A stretch of DNA of 64,000 bases from contig BCHH01000003.1 in NCBI GenBank assembly GCA_001599595.1, positions 1,276,849-1,340,848 on the forward strand. The letters run 5' to 3'. Positions 11,041-23,002 of this stretch are shown in pieces. A program made the translations under genes and the position numbers. The notes under the pieces are model-generated. The model was not told the DNA's origin. It saw nothing but the letters and a program-made list of their open reading frames with translations, and did no database searches. This DNA is from Beverwykella pulmonaria (Eukaryota > Ascomycota > Dothideomycetes > Pleosporales > Melanommataceae). The stretch's first letter is position 1; each line of letters starts with the position of its first letter.

Positions 11041-11915
11041 TCACTGGACTTCCTCCGAGCCAGAAGTCTCGAATGTATCATCGGCAGGTGGAGCACTAGG
11101 AGGGCCGTCCTTTAAGACTAGAGGCGATATGTTGTCGCATTCATTTGAAGAAAAGAAGGTCGGTTTAACCGCACCGTTGCGGACTGATAGGATGGAATGG
11201 GGTCGCGTGAAAGGACGGGTGTAGAACCCAACCTGCGACGTGAAGATGTAACGCAGCCCTTGCAAGCTCTTCAAAATATTTGGAAGAGCCCGCATGGACA
11301 GGTTGTTGATGGTATTGATGGATGACGGGACTCCATCACAAGTGGCCAGGAACGCTGAGACCAAACGAGGGTCAGAACGAGGATATGGTGGCCATGGCGA
11401 TATGTCTCGCTTGCCAGGCCCGCCTAGAATGCTAAAGACACGGTCTTCAATTCGATTGAGCGCAGAAAGTGTGTCTTGAATAGCGATGAGATTGTTGTGT
11501 CTATCCGACGTTGCGGTTTTGTGAGGTTGGAGGATGTGGAGAGGAAATCGGTGGGATCCGCGTTGAACATTGAGTGTGTTGTCTGATACGATTAATAATA
11601 GCCACATCTACAATGACTGCAAGGATTTACCTGGAATCTCGACTGGTTCGTCGATCGGGACACTCATCACAGCCCACAATGGCAGCAGCTCGTTTTGAAC
11701 GTAGTGATATCAAACAGACGCTTGAACTCAATGGCGAGTGAGAGGTGCAAAGAAACGATCTGTGATACATAAAAATATCGTACGAAACCGTAGGAAAGAT
11801 GTGTGACGACAATTTGAAGGTAGGGGGAAGCAGGGTCTTTACAGACTGCCGTCACGCTCTCAGGGGTCTCAGTTGACATCTCGCTGTACCCCGTATCAAG
11901 CCCAAGGTGGTACAA
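11041..11915 (-). CDS. Hypothetical protein, weak multi-exon model
   Basis: Two stretches on the minus strand have coding-like composition: 11915-11667 (MYHLGLDTGYSEMST.., including IVSLHLSLAIEFKRLFDI) and 11607-11041 (..ALNRIEDRVFSILGGPGKRDISPWPPYP.., ending SGSEEVQ and a stop). Between them a second frame reads NELLPLWAVMSVPIDEPVEIP before a GTAAAT donor, so the segments may be exons of one gene with an unresolved junction or a frameshift. I recognise no domain, catalytic motif or membrane segment, and the start codon is uncertain. It could be a decayed gene, given the transposon just to the right. Confidence 0.25.
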
Positions 11916-12342
11916 AATGCTGTCAGAAGGAAGGGGTTCAGGCGAGAGAAAAGTTTAAAAATTAAAAAAAAGTAACCGCGGATCCTTGTACTCACGATGG
12001 GCTCACTAGTGCGGTTCTAGTGTGACATGTTCTTGGGAACAATTGCAACATTCAGAACAAATATTCCTGCCTCATCCAAGTCAAAATATAAAATCAGGTG
12101 CTTCGGGCAGGATACGCCGATTAAAAGATGTCTTGATGATTCCGGCGACATGAGCTGATCCAAAACAGTCCCACCTAACGCCTTTGCAAATTGAGAATTA
12201 CGCCACGGACGCAGATCACATCGTACCGCACGTGCACGCTGACTCGCTAGCTGTCGTTAGTACATGTTGTACCATTCACATGTCGCACCATCATCAGCAA
12301 CTGGCCTTTTATACAAGGAATAATTCCAGTGCATTAAAGTAA
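11916..12342. other. Intergenic region
   Basis: No gene or repeat recognised between the hypothetical locus and the deleted mariner element. Confidence 0.4.
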
Positions 12343-12343
12343 C

Positions 12344-12386
12344 TCGTCAAAAGTTTTAAACCGTGCCCCGCATCCGAACATCAACA
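12344..12386. repeat. Left terminal inverted repeat of deleted mariner
   Basis: Pairs imperfectly with 13051-13093. Conserved blocks are the TTTTGAC-like outer end, the ACGGTTTAA core and a GATGC inner part. Confidence 0.65.
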
Positions 12387-12504
12387 TACAACATCTATAT
12401 GGCACCCACCCACCAAACCGCACCATAGCGTCAAATAGAGAGCAATAAAATGAGTAAATATTGAAAATCAGGTGCTAATACTTCGTATGCCTTCCTGCAA
12501 GCTC

Positions 12505-13019
12505 CTAGTCTGCGGGTATACTCTTGATGAGCGTCTTCATCACCTTCCCTAGTATGGCCCACCAGCACCTCTTCAACGCAGCGCAAAACCCATCCCACTC
12601 TTCCTGAGCTGTACTGTAGTTGTTGTACTCTGGGTAGTGCTTATGGATGAGCTTTTTGAGCAACCACCACATGTGCTCAGTTGGGTTGAGGTCAAGTGAG
12701 TAGGCTGGCTATCTCTCACCATCATACCGAAATGCTCACTCTTACGTATGCCCTGCACCCTTCCAGACTGAGCACTCAGCGATAGAATAGGAGGCTGCCC
12801 AGAGCGAGGCATCTCTTGCGTAGTTGCGCGGTTGGCGTAGGTCTTGATGGTGGTGTACTTGATCGCGCTCGCAGAACGCCCAAACTCGCCTGCAAACTCT
12901 GAAATCTCAACACCATACTGGCGCTTGGCGATAATTCATTATCGCTCACCTGGGGTTAAGTTAGGCCCTCTGTGCCTATTTCCAGAGATTCCTGTACCAA
13001 ATTCACGACGTGGGGGCAT
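12505..13019 (-). pseudogene. Tc1/mariner transposase fragment (helix-turn-helix N-terminus joined to C-terminus)
   Basis: From the ATG at 13019 the frame reads MPPRREFGTG.. then LTPGER, two stops (TAA TGA), IIAKRQYGVEISEFAGEFGRS and EMPRSGQPPILSLS, which is the bipartite DNA-binding region of a Tc1-type transposase. After the deletion point near 12715 another frame reads PAYSLDLNPTEHMWWLLKKL, the region around the last catalytic acidic residue (usually SPDLNPIEHxW), and ends at TAG 12505-12507. About 200 residues of DDE core are absent. It cannot encode an active transposase. Confidence 0.75.
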
Positions 13020-13050
13020 TGTAAGGTTTTGAAAAGTTGGTGTAGAATGC

Positions 13051-13093
13051 GTTGGTGTTGGCGATGCAGGGTACGGTTTAACACTTTTGACAA
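13051..13093. repeat. Right terminal inverted repeat of deleted mariner
   Basis: Reverse complement matches 12344-12386 over about 43 bp with several mismatches, consistent with old, mutated element ends. Confidence 0.65.
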
Positions 13094-13094
13094 G

Positions 13095-15843
13095 ACCCAA
13101 AACTGTCTATGTTTCAATGACTTGAGTCTAAATATATGGGGTATTACGTGGATGCGAAAAACGATGCTGTGGTGTTGAAATGTCGTAATGTTGTGATGTT
13201 GTGTGACACGCGGAATCGCAAGCCACAGGGGTTATCACACAGATGTAGTACAAAACTGAGCCGATGTAGTACAGACGGGGATGATGTCTCGGTATTATGA
13301 GGAATTTGATCCAATTGAAAGCCCCGGTATTTGGAAATGTCAAAAGTCTTATGGTTGGAGAACAATAGAAGATCGAGTGACGTATTTTTTTGACAGCGAA
13401 CGAATATCATTATTTAGGCTTATTTAGTTGGCTCAATAAATGAATTTATTAAGTTGACAGAATCGATATAACGATAGACGCATCTCGCAGGAACAAAATC
13501 GAAGTGAATCCTTGAGACCTTAGGAAATTAGAAAACAAAAATGTATTAAGGTAAGGTTATCTGAACTTTGCAGAATATGTGAGAGATAGTTTCTTAAAAA
13601 ACAGCGAATCGATGACAAGCATGATCCTGTATGAACGCTGAAACAATATATATATTTGATTGTCGAGGCGTGAAATGTATGTAACGTAATGAAAAGATAT
13701 ATCACAGACCTAATACACAAAAGTTCTAGTCGAGTGACAAGAACATGAATCTGTAAAGTAATGGAACATATGGATTTTTTGGAATGAATGGGAATGTATA
13801 TGTATAGTACACTTTTTGAATGGGTATAATTAACCCCTCAAGTCATGGTGTGACCATATGTGACCTGGGAATAATAATAATCTGAATTGTCTGGGAGGGG
13901 GAACGGGTCACATGATGGAATTGTGCTTCGAGTGGGTGCTTGGCCGCCGCTGTAGAAACGTCAGTTGATGTTGGTGCTGGGAGAGCGAAGCATATTCCTT
14001 GAACATACTCCTTGAACATACCTTCAGCTTCGACCTTGTAGCATGGCTTGGCCCCATGGTAGTGATAGTGACAATTATGTGCTCGTAACTCGAAGGGTTC
14101 AATATACTTCGATCTTTTCTCCTGGCTCTAACGCAATCTCGAAACCCCCATGACCACACTGTGGAGAAACTCGGGCGGGAAGTTGGACTCTTGAGATTGC
14201 ATCTAGAAATGGTTGGTTTCCCTCCAGAGAGTGATATCCTCGGGAAGTGATCTCGACGGAGAGCGGGGTTGCGTGTGCTTATAGATCTGGAAGGATATTT
14301 CTGGTACCCTCATTGCATTGTGGGACTCGGGTCACAGCACCAAAGCCAGCAAAGTGTCCATGACAGTGTCTTATAGGAGGCGTCTTTGAGATAGTCGCCT
14401 AGTAAGTAGGCAGTGACCAAGGTTTTCGACGCTAGATTTCGACTGACTGGGAAAGAGCGCGTGTGTAGTCTTTTGGAATATAGTTACTCGGCATAGATGT
14501 GAAAATCTTGAACATTATACGCAGAAAGCTTGACAACGCGCTCTTGGGCTTCGTTCCGCACGCGACTGAGCGGCCTCAAAGAACGCCGAGGACTTGCGGA
14601 TGGGAACAATTATGGAGGCCGTGCCTCGACCTTGTAGATCAGTTTTGGTAACATGCGCAAAGACTGAGGAATAAAGACTGACTCGGGGAGATAGCTAACT
14701 GCATGGCGTTCCATGTTAGTCTCGAACTATCTAATCGCAGTAGCAGTAGTAGTGGTGGTAGTGAGAAATTGTTGAACAAGCAGAGAAGACAACAGGTGAT
14801 ATATATAGGAACGAAACTCCCAAAAGCGGGGATGATTTGGTAACCACGTGAGAGAAATAGGCTTCTGAAGCACCCAGTACCGCCAGCTTGCTCCTTCTCT
14901 CTCGACCAGCGGACCGATAATCGTGCGACGAATCTGTAATTGAAAGGCTTGAGGTGAAAGATTGGGAATCTTTGGTCCCCGTTCCTCGAGGAGTAGACAG
15001 GGAAAAGTTGAAAAACAAGTTTAGAGGAGAAATCGAAGGAGATATATAGTAGAAGGAAACGCGAGCGAGAAAGCTAATACAAACCCCCTCCAGAGTCTTG
15101 CAGCCTTTCTTTTAAACCTGGAAGAACAGCAGTCGAAACTCCGACCAAAAGTCATGTTAGACGAGATAAGCTACGACATTGTCTGATAGGGCTAATTGCG
15201 AATCTGCACCGGGCAGCAAAAAGTAAACGGAACAGTTCCTAGAACTGAATGAGAGGAGCAATATATGGCACTTTGTCAACCAGAAAACGAAGGTACGTCT
15301 CGCTCACATAACCTCCTCCGCCTTGTTGTCTAATCAGAGGCCTTGCCCACTTAACAGAAATGTAACGTTCAAAGAACCTTCACAGCGTCAAAACAGGTGC
15401 TTTTCTACCAACACTCACTCATTCACCAACATAGAACACTCACCATGATAATCATACATAGACCCACATTAACTAGAACGCTCAAACATTGCTCGCTCGC
15501 TCGCTCATATGCAATCAATACCCATATCAGAGCCATAAAAAAATGAGTACTAGGAAAGAGATTGAAGCGAATGAGGCAGGGCATGCAGTATATGACAATG
15601 ACAAAGACTCCGATGCGCCGACTGGGTATCTTACAGATGCAAACAAGACTAAACCGCCGATGACGAAATTACGAAAAGAGGAAATGGGAAGAGAAATGAT
15701 AAGGGAAAAGAACAGAAGCGAGAATGTCGTACAGCCTGCTCGCAACGCAATGCTATGCAATGCAACACTCAATCATACAAGACCGTCTCTTCATTTCATC
15801 TCCATGAGCGACATTTATCACCAGCAATTTCATACGTGCTCGC
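13095..15843. other. Gene-free stretch
   Basis: About 2.7 kb without a supported gene. 13100-13900 is AT-rich with short frames. 14160-15000 has purine-rich runs. 15420-15840 is likely the 3' side of the coiled-coil protein gene on the minus strand. The short frames here lack family motifs and credible splice partners. Confidence 0.5.
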
Positions 15844-18013
15844 TTAAAACATCTCATCCTCGCCGTCCTTCAAATCGACCTTACTCCTGCTCTTTCCAAA
15901 GAACCCGCCACTTTCCTCCTTTGGCGTAGCCCACGCCTCGGGGCTCGTGACGTCTTCTTTGCTACTCCACTCGCTGCCGCTCTCGTTTCGCCTGTCTCTG
16001 CTATCGTCGTCAAACTGTCTCAGAATCGTCTCTCGGATCCCTGGGTTGCCGAGGTGCAAGTCTGGTCGCGTAGAAGCACGAGGTGTACTCAGACGCTCCT
16101 CGTTGCTCGTGATTACTGCATCTGGGGAAGGCGTTGGATACGAAGGGGATTGTGTGTGCAGCTTGTTGACGATGGCGTGGAGGTCGGATATCTCGCGTTG
16201 CAAACTGATAACCTGTTTCTCTAGAGCCTTGCGGGTCGAACGTTCGTGCTTGAGCGCCTCGTAGATAGCCGCAAATTGACTTGCAAGCTCAGAGCGGTAC
16301 GAAGTGGGAGGGCGGGGTGGCGTGGCGCTCAATTCTGCGGCAATAGCAGCCGGCGGGGTAGCTTGGGGAAACTCGGTGACAGACGAAAGTGGTGCGAGAA
16401 TAGGAGATGGCGGCGCAGAAGGCGAGTGTCTGCCGCTGGCGCTGAGCGTCGCATTACTGCTCTTGCTCGAGTGGTGCGAGCTCTGCCTGTCGCTGGTCCC
16501 TGACAAACTGCGGTTCCGCGAGCGTCGTCCCTTTGGTGCGTTTTCGAGGATAATGGTTTGCCGATTGGTGCGTCCGGACATGCGGTGCACGGAGGTCTCG
16601 ATGGTGCGCAGATTGTCTTCCAAGAGCTGCACGCGCTCTTCTATTGAAAGACGGGGCTCCGACTGAGCGGGCTCTCTGGGCTGGTGGACCTCATGATGAT
16701 CTTCTTCGTCTGAAAATCCGCTCTTCAAGTTGCCAAAATTGAAGGCTTCTACCGGAAGTTGAATAAGGCTAAGGTCTTGGTCGTGCTGGTCTACCGTAGG
16801 CGCGTGTACAGTGCTCGATTCCGCAACCGATTCGGGGGCTCTGGCAACGTAATCTTGAGTATCAACAGTATGCACAGTCTCCACAGTCTGTGCGGTACGC
16901 GGTCGCGGTGTGTTCGTGCTGTAGATGCTCCCAGATTGATAGCTCTGCCTCCAGTACCGTATCTCTGCGCTTCGTCTCCGTTCGGTCGACGTCCGGCTCT
17001 TAGCTAAGTCGCGTAAAGCGCCAGCACTTCGTGACCTCCGCTTTGAGCGTATAGAATGTGCTTGAGTCGGACTCGAAAGTGCAATTCCGATCTGCGGTGA
17101 GGGCAAGTCACCGTCATTTCGCTCCTCCAAGGGCACCAGCTGTTTCTCCGAGAGCGATTGTGTTTCGGCGTTGGTGTGAAGCACGCTGGGTAGAGTGGCT
17201 CTTCGGCGGCTGAGGTCCGCAGGGGGAATATCGAACATGAGATATTCGTGAGGAGGGCTAGCTTCCTGTGGTGCATTGACGTTCATAGGGAACGGAAGGT
17301 GTTGACCAAGGGGATTGAGAGGCACGAGCTCGCGCACAGGAAGATCTGATATACGCGACCCACCAACAGTCTCTTTCGCCTTCGGCGACTGTCGTAACAA
17401 GCCAGGATCCTACAAACTTGTTAATAATCGTCTCAAAAATGTTCCCACGAAAACCTACACTGGCATGATGCCCATGTCCCCTGCGGGAAGTATCTTCCTC
17501 CTCCCGGGACACGTCCCTACTCCGCTTGCCGAACATCTTGCGAAAGGCATTCCTCAGCCCGCTCTTCCTCTTCCTCTTTGGTGGTGTTGCTGTATTGCTC
17601 TCAGGAATCGACGGGAACGGACTCGGGGCGCTGCGTGATGCAAGCTCTTGAGTTTTCTGTGTTTCGCTGGTTTCCCGCATCTCGTTCGATGACCTCTTAT
17701 GCCGGAGCTCGTGATGTTCCTCGTGCGGCTGCGGTTGATCCTCTGTCGGATCGGACGCTGGCTGGGGTTCATTGTGGGCGGTCGCTTGAGGTAGCGGTTC
17801 AGCTAGTTGCGAGGGTGCGTTCAATGGCTCGGTATTATGCCTTTCTGCATATCGGCGCTCTTCCTCTTCGTTGAGCGGGGTCTCCTCAGTTATGGGGATG
17901 GGACCGCTGATTTTCAAACTGCCTTTGCGAATTGCTTCCGCCTTCCAAGAACTCCTCTGCAGACTCCTCTCCCCGCTCATATTTAAGACAACGAAATCCT
18001 CCCGTGTGAGCAT
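15844..18013 (-). CDS. Low-complexity protein with a C-terminal coiled coil, function unknown
   Basis: A 706-aa protein from two exons, 18013-17459 and 17409-15844, separated by a 49-bp intron (17458-17410, GTAGGT..GTAG, phase 0). It is rich in Ser, Pro, Arg and Glu and mostly predicted disordered. A conserved-looking block GLRNAFRKMFGKRSRD precedes the junction and DPGLLRQSPKAKE follows it. A second block, LPFPMNVNAPQEASPPHEYL, lies about 40 residues on. Near residues 558-603 the segment QFAAIYEALKHERSTRKALE and the residues after it form a clear heptad coiled coil. There is no signal peptide or transmembrane helix. A scaffold or cytoskeletal role is possible but only inferred. The first ATG is used; an in-frame Met 12 residues on (MSGERSLQ) is an alternative start. 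Confidence 0.75.
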
Positions 18014-19598
18014 GAATTGTGGAAATTCTACTCCTCGAGTAGATGAGGAGCGGGAGGCCGCACGACTTCAGATAGCGGGGTAGCCAGGAATAGTCTCACG
18101 CAGATCTGATAGGGAAAACCTAGAGAACACTAGAGATGCTTTCCATTACCCTAAGCAGCTACAGAGCCAACCACACAGTAGAGAGAAGTGCCGAATTGGC
18201 GGCAAGTACCAGTGCCAAAGGTTCCACGATCTCGATATCACTTGAATGGGCCCAGGAGAAGCTAATGGCGCAATAATAATGCCGGGGGTTAGGAATAGAA
18301 AAAAAGATTTCAGAAAGAAGGACGATGCAAAACGGCGGACGCAGGAAAGAAGGATGAGAGAAGAATAGAGGAATATGTATCAAACGCAGGCGCCATGCAC
18401 GGGGCAGTGTGGAGGGGCGGGAACGGATGGGCAACACACTATGGACGGCGCATTATGAATTGAGGGAAATGGCTGTCAAGCATGCAGGCCAGGAATAGGT
18501 ATTATAATAGGACGGAAAGGCTAGGGAGCGACGTCAAGGACCGCGGCGGCCAACACGGTCAAGGCAGTGCGTGGAAAGCTCCAGGTTGGGCGGATGCTGC
18601 ATGCATGGTGGGAGAAAGGGTCGATACGCCACGGACCACCTGCAAGAGATGGAACGCTTGGGCCCCGTTGCGCGAGCCAGCGGGTAGCGACTAATGGCGG
18701 CGTTTCAGAGTCTGATTGTGGGTAGATAGGCAGACAGGGTGCTGACCGTGGGCGTCTGGTGGGCGTGTGGGTAGCGCATGAAGAGGGGAAGAAATGGGCT
18801 GCCGACCACGCAACCACGCACATGGCGTGCTCGCACAGGGGGCGCGTTTCCGAGCCGGGAGAGGGCGCGGGCGTGTGGTGGCATAATTGGGGGAGCGGTG
18901 GCAGCCGAGGATGAGGTTTTTGGGGATTGAAGGCTGTCAAATGCACGACCCTGGACTGTGCATACGATGGCGGTTTGAAAGTTCGCGCGGCCAAGCGCGA
19001 TGGCGGCAGACATTGGTGGAAACTGGCGTAGCGTGTCTGTTTTCGTGTGCCATTGCCCCAGACTGACCTTGACCGGACGCCGACACGGTGGATGTTTGCT
19101 TGCAGACCTGAGTTGGCGTGTGTTGTCAGTGTTGTATCCACCCTCAACAGTACGGCTGCATATCGATAGCAGCGTGCCGCACGGTTGACTTGTCATGTCA
19201 GATCAATATTCTCTCCAACAGCCTCTCGCCCTGTCCAGACTTGGAATGATGGATCGATGCGTTCACACCAGACATCGTTCCCAGCACGCACGAAACCCAG
19301 AAGCAATTTTAACAAGCTTCCTATGATCCTTATGCTGTGCTGTACGGTTGCTTTGCGGTTCCGCAGGTAGGCCTCGTTGTTTTCTCTCCATGCACGCTAC
19401 AGGCTAGCCCCCGGCCGTTTGAATGTATTGCACTATCCCATGCTCGCTTGTCGCCTGCAGCCAAGTCACCACGCCGCATGCATCGTCAAAGTCTGCTCTG
19501 TGCCGTGTCTCCAGCAGCCCAGCTGACTCCGAATCAATCCGAGCGCGAGAGCCGCATCTCGGCGCTAGGTAACACGACTCCTGGCAATTCGCATTCAT
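18014..19598. other. Intergenic region, GC-richer than average
   Basis: About 1.6 kb between the start of the coiled-coil gene and the stop of the helicase gene. Long frames at 18520-19200 on both strands overlap one another and have the composition of chance frames in GC-rich DNA. The left part should contain the coiled-coil gene's promoter. Confidence 0.5.
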
Positions 19599-22360
19599 TC
19601 ACCCGCGTTCGTCCACGTACACATCCAAGAGATTAGGATAACGCAGGTCGGCATTCTCCTCGAGGAATCCCATCCAGTTCTTCAGGAACTTGCTGCCCCT
19701 AAGTTGTACATCAGTCGAGTGGGACACAAAACACGGCCTTCGCCCATTCCACAACATTCATGCAGGCGTCTCACTCCGAAAAAAATAAAAACCACACTGT
19801 CGGGCCCAGAGGAGGAGGAACTAACTCACCGGCCAACCGTGTCCGCGTCTCCGACGACGCACAAGTGTCTTTTTGGTCGAGTCATCGCAACTGAATTCCG
19901 TGAGCACGTTTTCATATTGTACTGGAATCTGTGCCAGTGCAGAAATTGTCGAGGTTGTGCACTCTTACCATTCAGTCTTCGCTTTTCGCCCAAGAACCCC
20001 ACCTCATGCTCAGGGTTACTGCGAACCATTGACACAATTACGGCTTCCTTTTCCCTCCCCTGGAAACCGTCAACAGAACCCAATTCAATGCCCGGAAATG
20101 CTTCTTTAAGCAATTGAGATAGGATAGCTAGCTATTGTATAACAAAGTCAGCCGGGCCATTTATTGTAAGTGACCGGGGTGTCCGCGCTTAAGCGCCATT
20201 GAGGGGTTATCATGCAGCCAGATTGCCTACCTGAGCGTTGTATGGAGTGACAACTGCAATATCCTCTGCTTTGACGCCGGCATCGATCAGATTGCTGACA
20301 TGCAACTTGACGAGTGCTGCCTCTGCCTCGTTACTCTTACTGTCTCCAAGGCTCATGCCTTTGCCACCTCGGCGACCGATGTCTTCGTCTTCCGTCTTCT
20401 CGGGGAAATCACCGCCTTGAGTGTCCCAGAAGACCAACGGCTCGCGAGTGTCCTCTGTGTCTTTCACCTCGTATGGCAAATCTTTGAGTAATCTATCCTT
20501 GACGAAGTCCGCTGCAACCAGTTTCGATTCATATAGCTCGTCAGAAGGGAATCGCATGATACTCTCATGCATACGATATTGCGTCGTTAGCATGCGTTTA
20601 ATAGATGGACCGTGAAGCGCAAGCAGCCTATCGAACAGGGTCGTTTCCAACGTCATGTTCTCTGCCACCGGCTTTACAGACGGCTCCGCATTGTTCTTAC
20701 TCTCGTCATCTCCCGTACTCTTATCCTTGCTCTTCTTTTGGCCCTTGGTCTGACTATCCGCCTTCGCTGTTTTGGCTTGTTTAGAATTTAGCGACTTGAT
20801 AGTAGGTGGCAGCTGTAGATGGTCGCCAGCAAGCACCAGCTTTGATGCTTTGACCCACAGCAAAGGAACCCAGCATTGCGCTTCCAAGGCTTGACTCACT
20901 TCGTCGACAATGACGACGTCAAACTGCTTTCCTTTGAGATGGAATCCGCCTGCGCCATGCAGTGTGGCCAGTACGACCTTGCTGCTTGTTATCAAGTTGT
21001 CTACGCAGCCCTTTTCTCGCTCTCTAAACTCCTTCCGCAGCTCCTTCAGTTCGTTGTAGACCTGGCGACACTCTCTGGCGTTGCGCGTCTTACGGATAGA
21101 TGACTGTTTATCGTCCATCTCTTTCCGAATATCCTGGACAAGAGCTGCGGCTTCCGAGGTGCGAGTCAGCACGTCTAGAGAGTGGTTCAGCACCGACGGT
21201 AGCAGCCGTGCTGGGTGGCCTAAGCGTATCATAGGAACCTTATGTGAGGCAAGACGCTCCACGATATTGTCTACTGAGATGTTGGACGGCCCGCAGACGA
21301 GAAGGCGCAGATTCTGCTTCAGAAGCTGGAGGATTAGTTCAATAAGAGTGTGCGTTTTGCCCGTGCCCGGTGGTCCGTGAATCAAAGCCACTTCTCGCGA
21401 TGCTAGCGAGAACCGGATGGCTTCCTTTTGGCTGGGATTCAGATCCGGGTCATGCCACTCAAGTTTGTGAAGCGGGTTGGATGGGTCATTGAGGTCAGAC
21501 GGCAACGGCGTGGGCGAAGCTTGGCCAAATAACACGTGAATGAATGGCGTATGTTCCTGCTCTTGGAACTTTTGCAGCTTAGTCATGGTTTGGTTCATCC
21601 TGTAACGACAACCGTGAGCTTCCTGAAATAGCGCGGAAAGATCTACCGCAGAGCGAACCTAGGATCTAAGGGAAATAGCTTTCTTTTTAGGGCGTTGTAC
21701 GGTTTTGTCAAGGTTTTTTTTTTTTTTTTCAAATAAAATTTTTGGGTGAAAGATGCCCGGTGGAATATCGAATTCCCAAAGTGTCGTTCGGGGATGACCA
21801 CATGAGTAACAAGCAAACACGTACCTCTTGTAAGTAACATCGTTCGCCAGCTTGACGCTATTTGGCTGTCTGTCAGTGCTTATTCAAAGCCAATCGCTCA
21901 ACATGACTAACATCCACAGCTTGCCTCCGCTTGGGACGTCAGCGTCTTCTTTATCGAGAACCACCTCGATATTCTCTCTGCGGACTCTCAGAACCACGCC
22001 TTCTACGCCCAGCTTCGCCAGCTCACGCTTCTCCGTCTTCTTCGCGCTCCCGGTAGGCTGGTCCTGCAACGCTATGATGTCTCCTGTGCGGATCCCATGC
22101 TCGGGTATATCCGCCTTCTCGCCTTTGGCTACGACGGCTGGGTCGAGACCCAGCTCTACAACCGTCTTCCCGCCAAGGCCAGTGCGTATAGAAGAGATGT
22201 TAAGGTTCAGGATAGCCAGCCCTGCGCGGGACAGTGCGGTCGGGGTGTGGGAGGACAGAAGCGCGTTTGTTTCCGAGAGCTCGGCCTGGAGCTCTGCATC
22301 GAGGAGTGTGAGCTGCGTGGCTGCGAAGGACGGAATGTCTGTTGGGCGTAGCTTCGGCAT
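19599..22360 (-). CDS. HCS1: SF1 UPF1-like DNA helicase, Hcs1/IGHMBP2 type
   Basis: A 724-aa protein from six exons: 22360-21912, 21857-21825, 21599-20231, 20131-19969, 19890-19830 and 19698-19599, all phases consistent. It is a predicted 5'-to-3' ATP-dependent helicase of the yeast Hcs1 (DNA polymerase alpha-associated helicase A) and IGHMBP2 group. Visible motifs are Walker A GPPGTGKT (about residue 236), motif [13 protein letters not shown] (about 393), motif [13 protein letters not shown] (about 419), motif IV region [10 protein letters not shown] (about 499), motif [13 protein letters not shown] (about 637) and motif [10 protein letters not shown] (about 670). The N-terminal 150 residues match the family's beta-barrel region ([12 protein letters not shown]). 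A Lys/Asp-rich insert follows motif III. Exon 2 is only 33 bp, and the intron after it contains a T-rich tract near 21711-21729. Length is close to yeast Hcs1. The gene is divergent from the NTH-like glycosylase gene. Confidence 0.9.
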
Positions 22361-23002
22361 GGCCGTGTAAGAGCTATGTGGCTAGTGTGCGAGGTGCAGA
22401 ATGTGAGACTGAAGGCGTTCGGGGGTGGTTCCTGGATGACGAGGCTGCTGGTGGGATGGCGGGGTTGATGAGCTCGTGAACTTGAACGGCGAGATTATCA
22501 ACGGCCCCCCCCAGTCCGGCAATTGCGACTCGGCGAGGGTGAAAGCCCAAGAGAGTGATTGATCACCGCAGGGAAAGACACGAGGCTCGAAATACTCGTG
22601 CACTACACGGGTGCTGGAGTGATTGTGATTGTACCTGCGTTGGGGCGTCTTAACACGGGCGAGCTATCACTGGCCGTGCACGTATTCGTCGCCGAGCTTG
22701 GCGATATTCGGTCTCTAAGCACTACGCTATACGGCAGAAGGCATGTGGAGCAGAATGCATTATCATATACTTCCTTCTGGTGATACGGTGACATGCTCAA
22801 ATCGGTACCAGTTGCCTTCATCTTTTCTCAGGCCTTCGTTGGTGGCAACAGCACCATGAAAGCACGGTCCTCCTCCCGGAGCTATCCCTGTTCCTCCGAG
22901 CTTCAAAACATTTCAAACAGCTCCCGTCACGTCTGAGCTCCTCGCTCGCCCAAGTTCGCCTTCTGTAGCCGCTTCCCACGCTCATCACACATCTTCGTCC
23001 CG
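22361..23002. promoter_or_regulatory. Shared divergent promoter region of HCS1-like and NTH-like genes
   Basis: A 642-bp spacer between the start codons of two oppositely transcribed DNA-metabolism genes. It holds a run of eight C at 22505-22512 and no credible frame. Shared regulation is inferred from position only; I could not assign a specific binding site. Confidence 0.45.

Larger units (their letters stand above)
12343..13094 (-). mobile_element. Internally deleted Tc1/mariner element
   Basis: A roughly 750-bp element bounded by imperfect terminal inverted repeats of about 43 bp: 12344-12386 (ctcgtcaaaagttttaaacc..) and 13051-13093, whose reverse complement starts cttgtcaaaagtgttaaacc. 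Inside, on the minus strand, is the N-terminus of a Tc1-type transposase joined directly to its C-terminus, with the catalytic middle missing. A non-autonomous, MITE-like derivative of a full-length element is the simplest reading. A TA target duplication is not evident at both ends. Confidence 0.75.

Noticed and set aside
18520..19196. Frames of 160-210 codons on the minus strand
   Set aside because: Overlapping frames in GC-rich intergenic DNA with Pro/Ser/Arg-rich chance composition and no motif.
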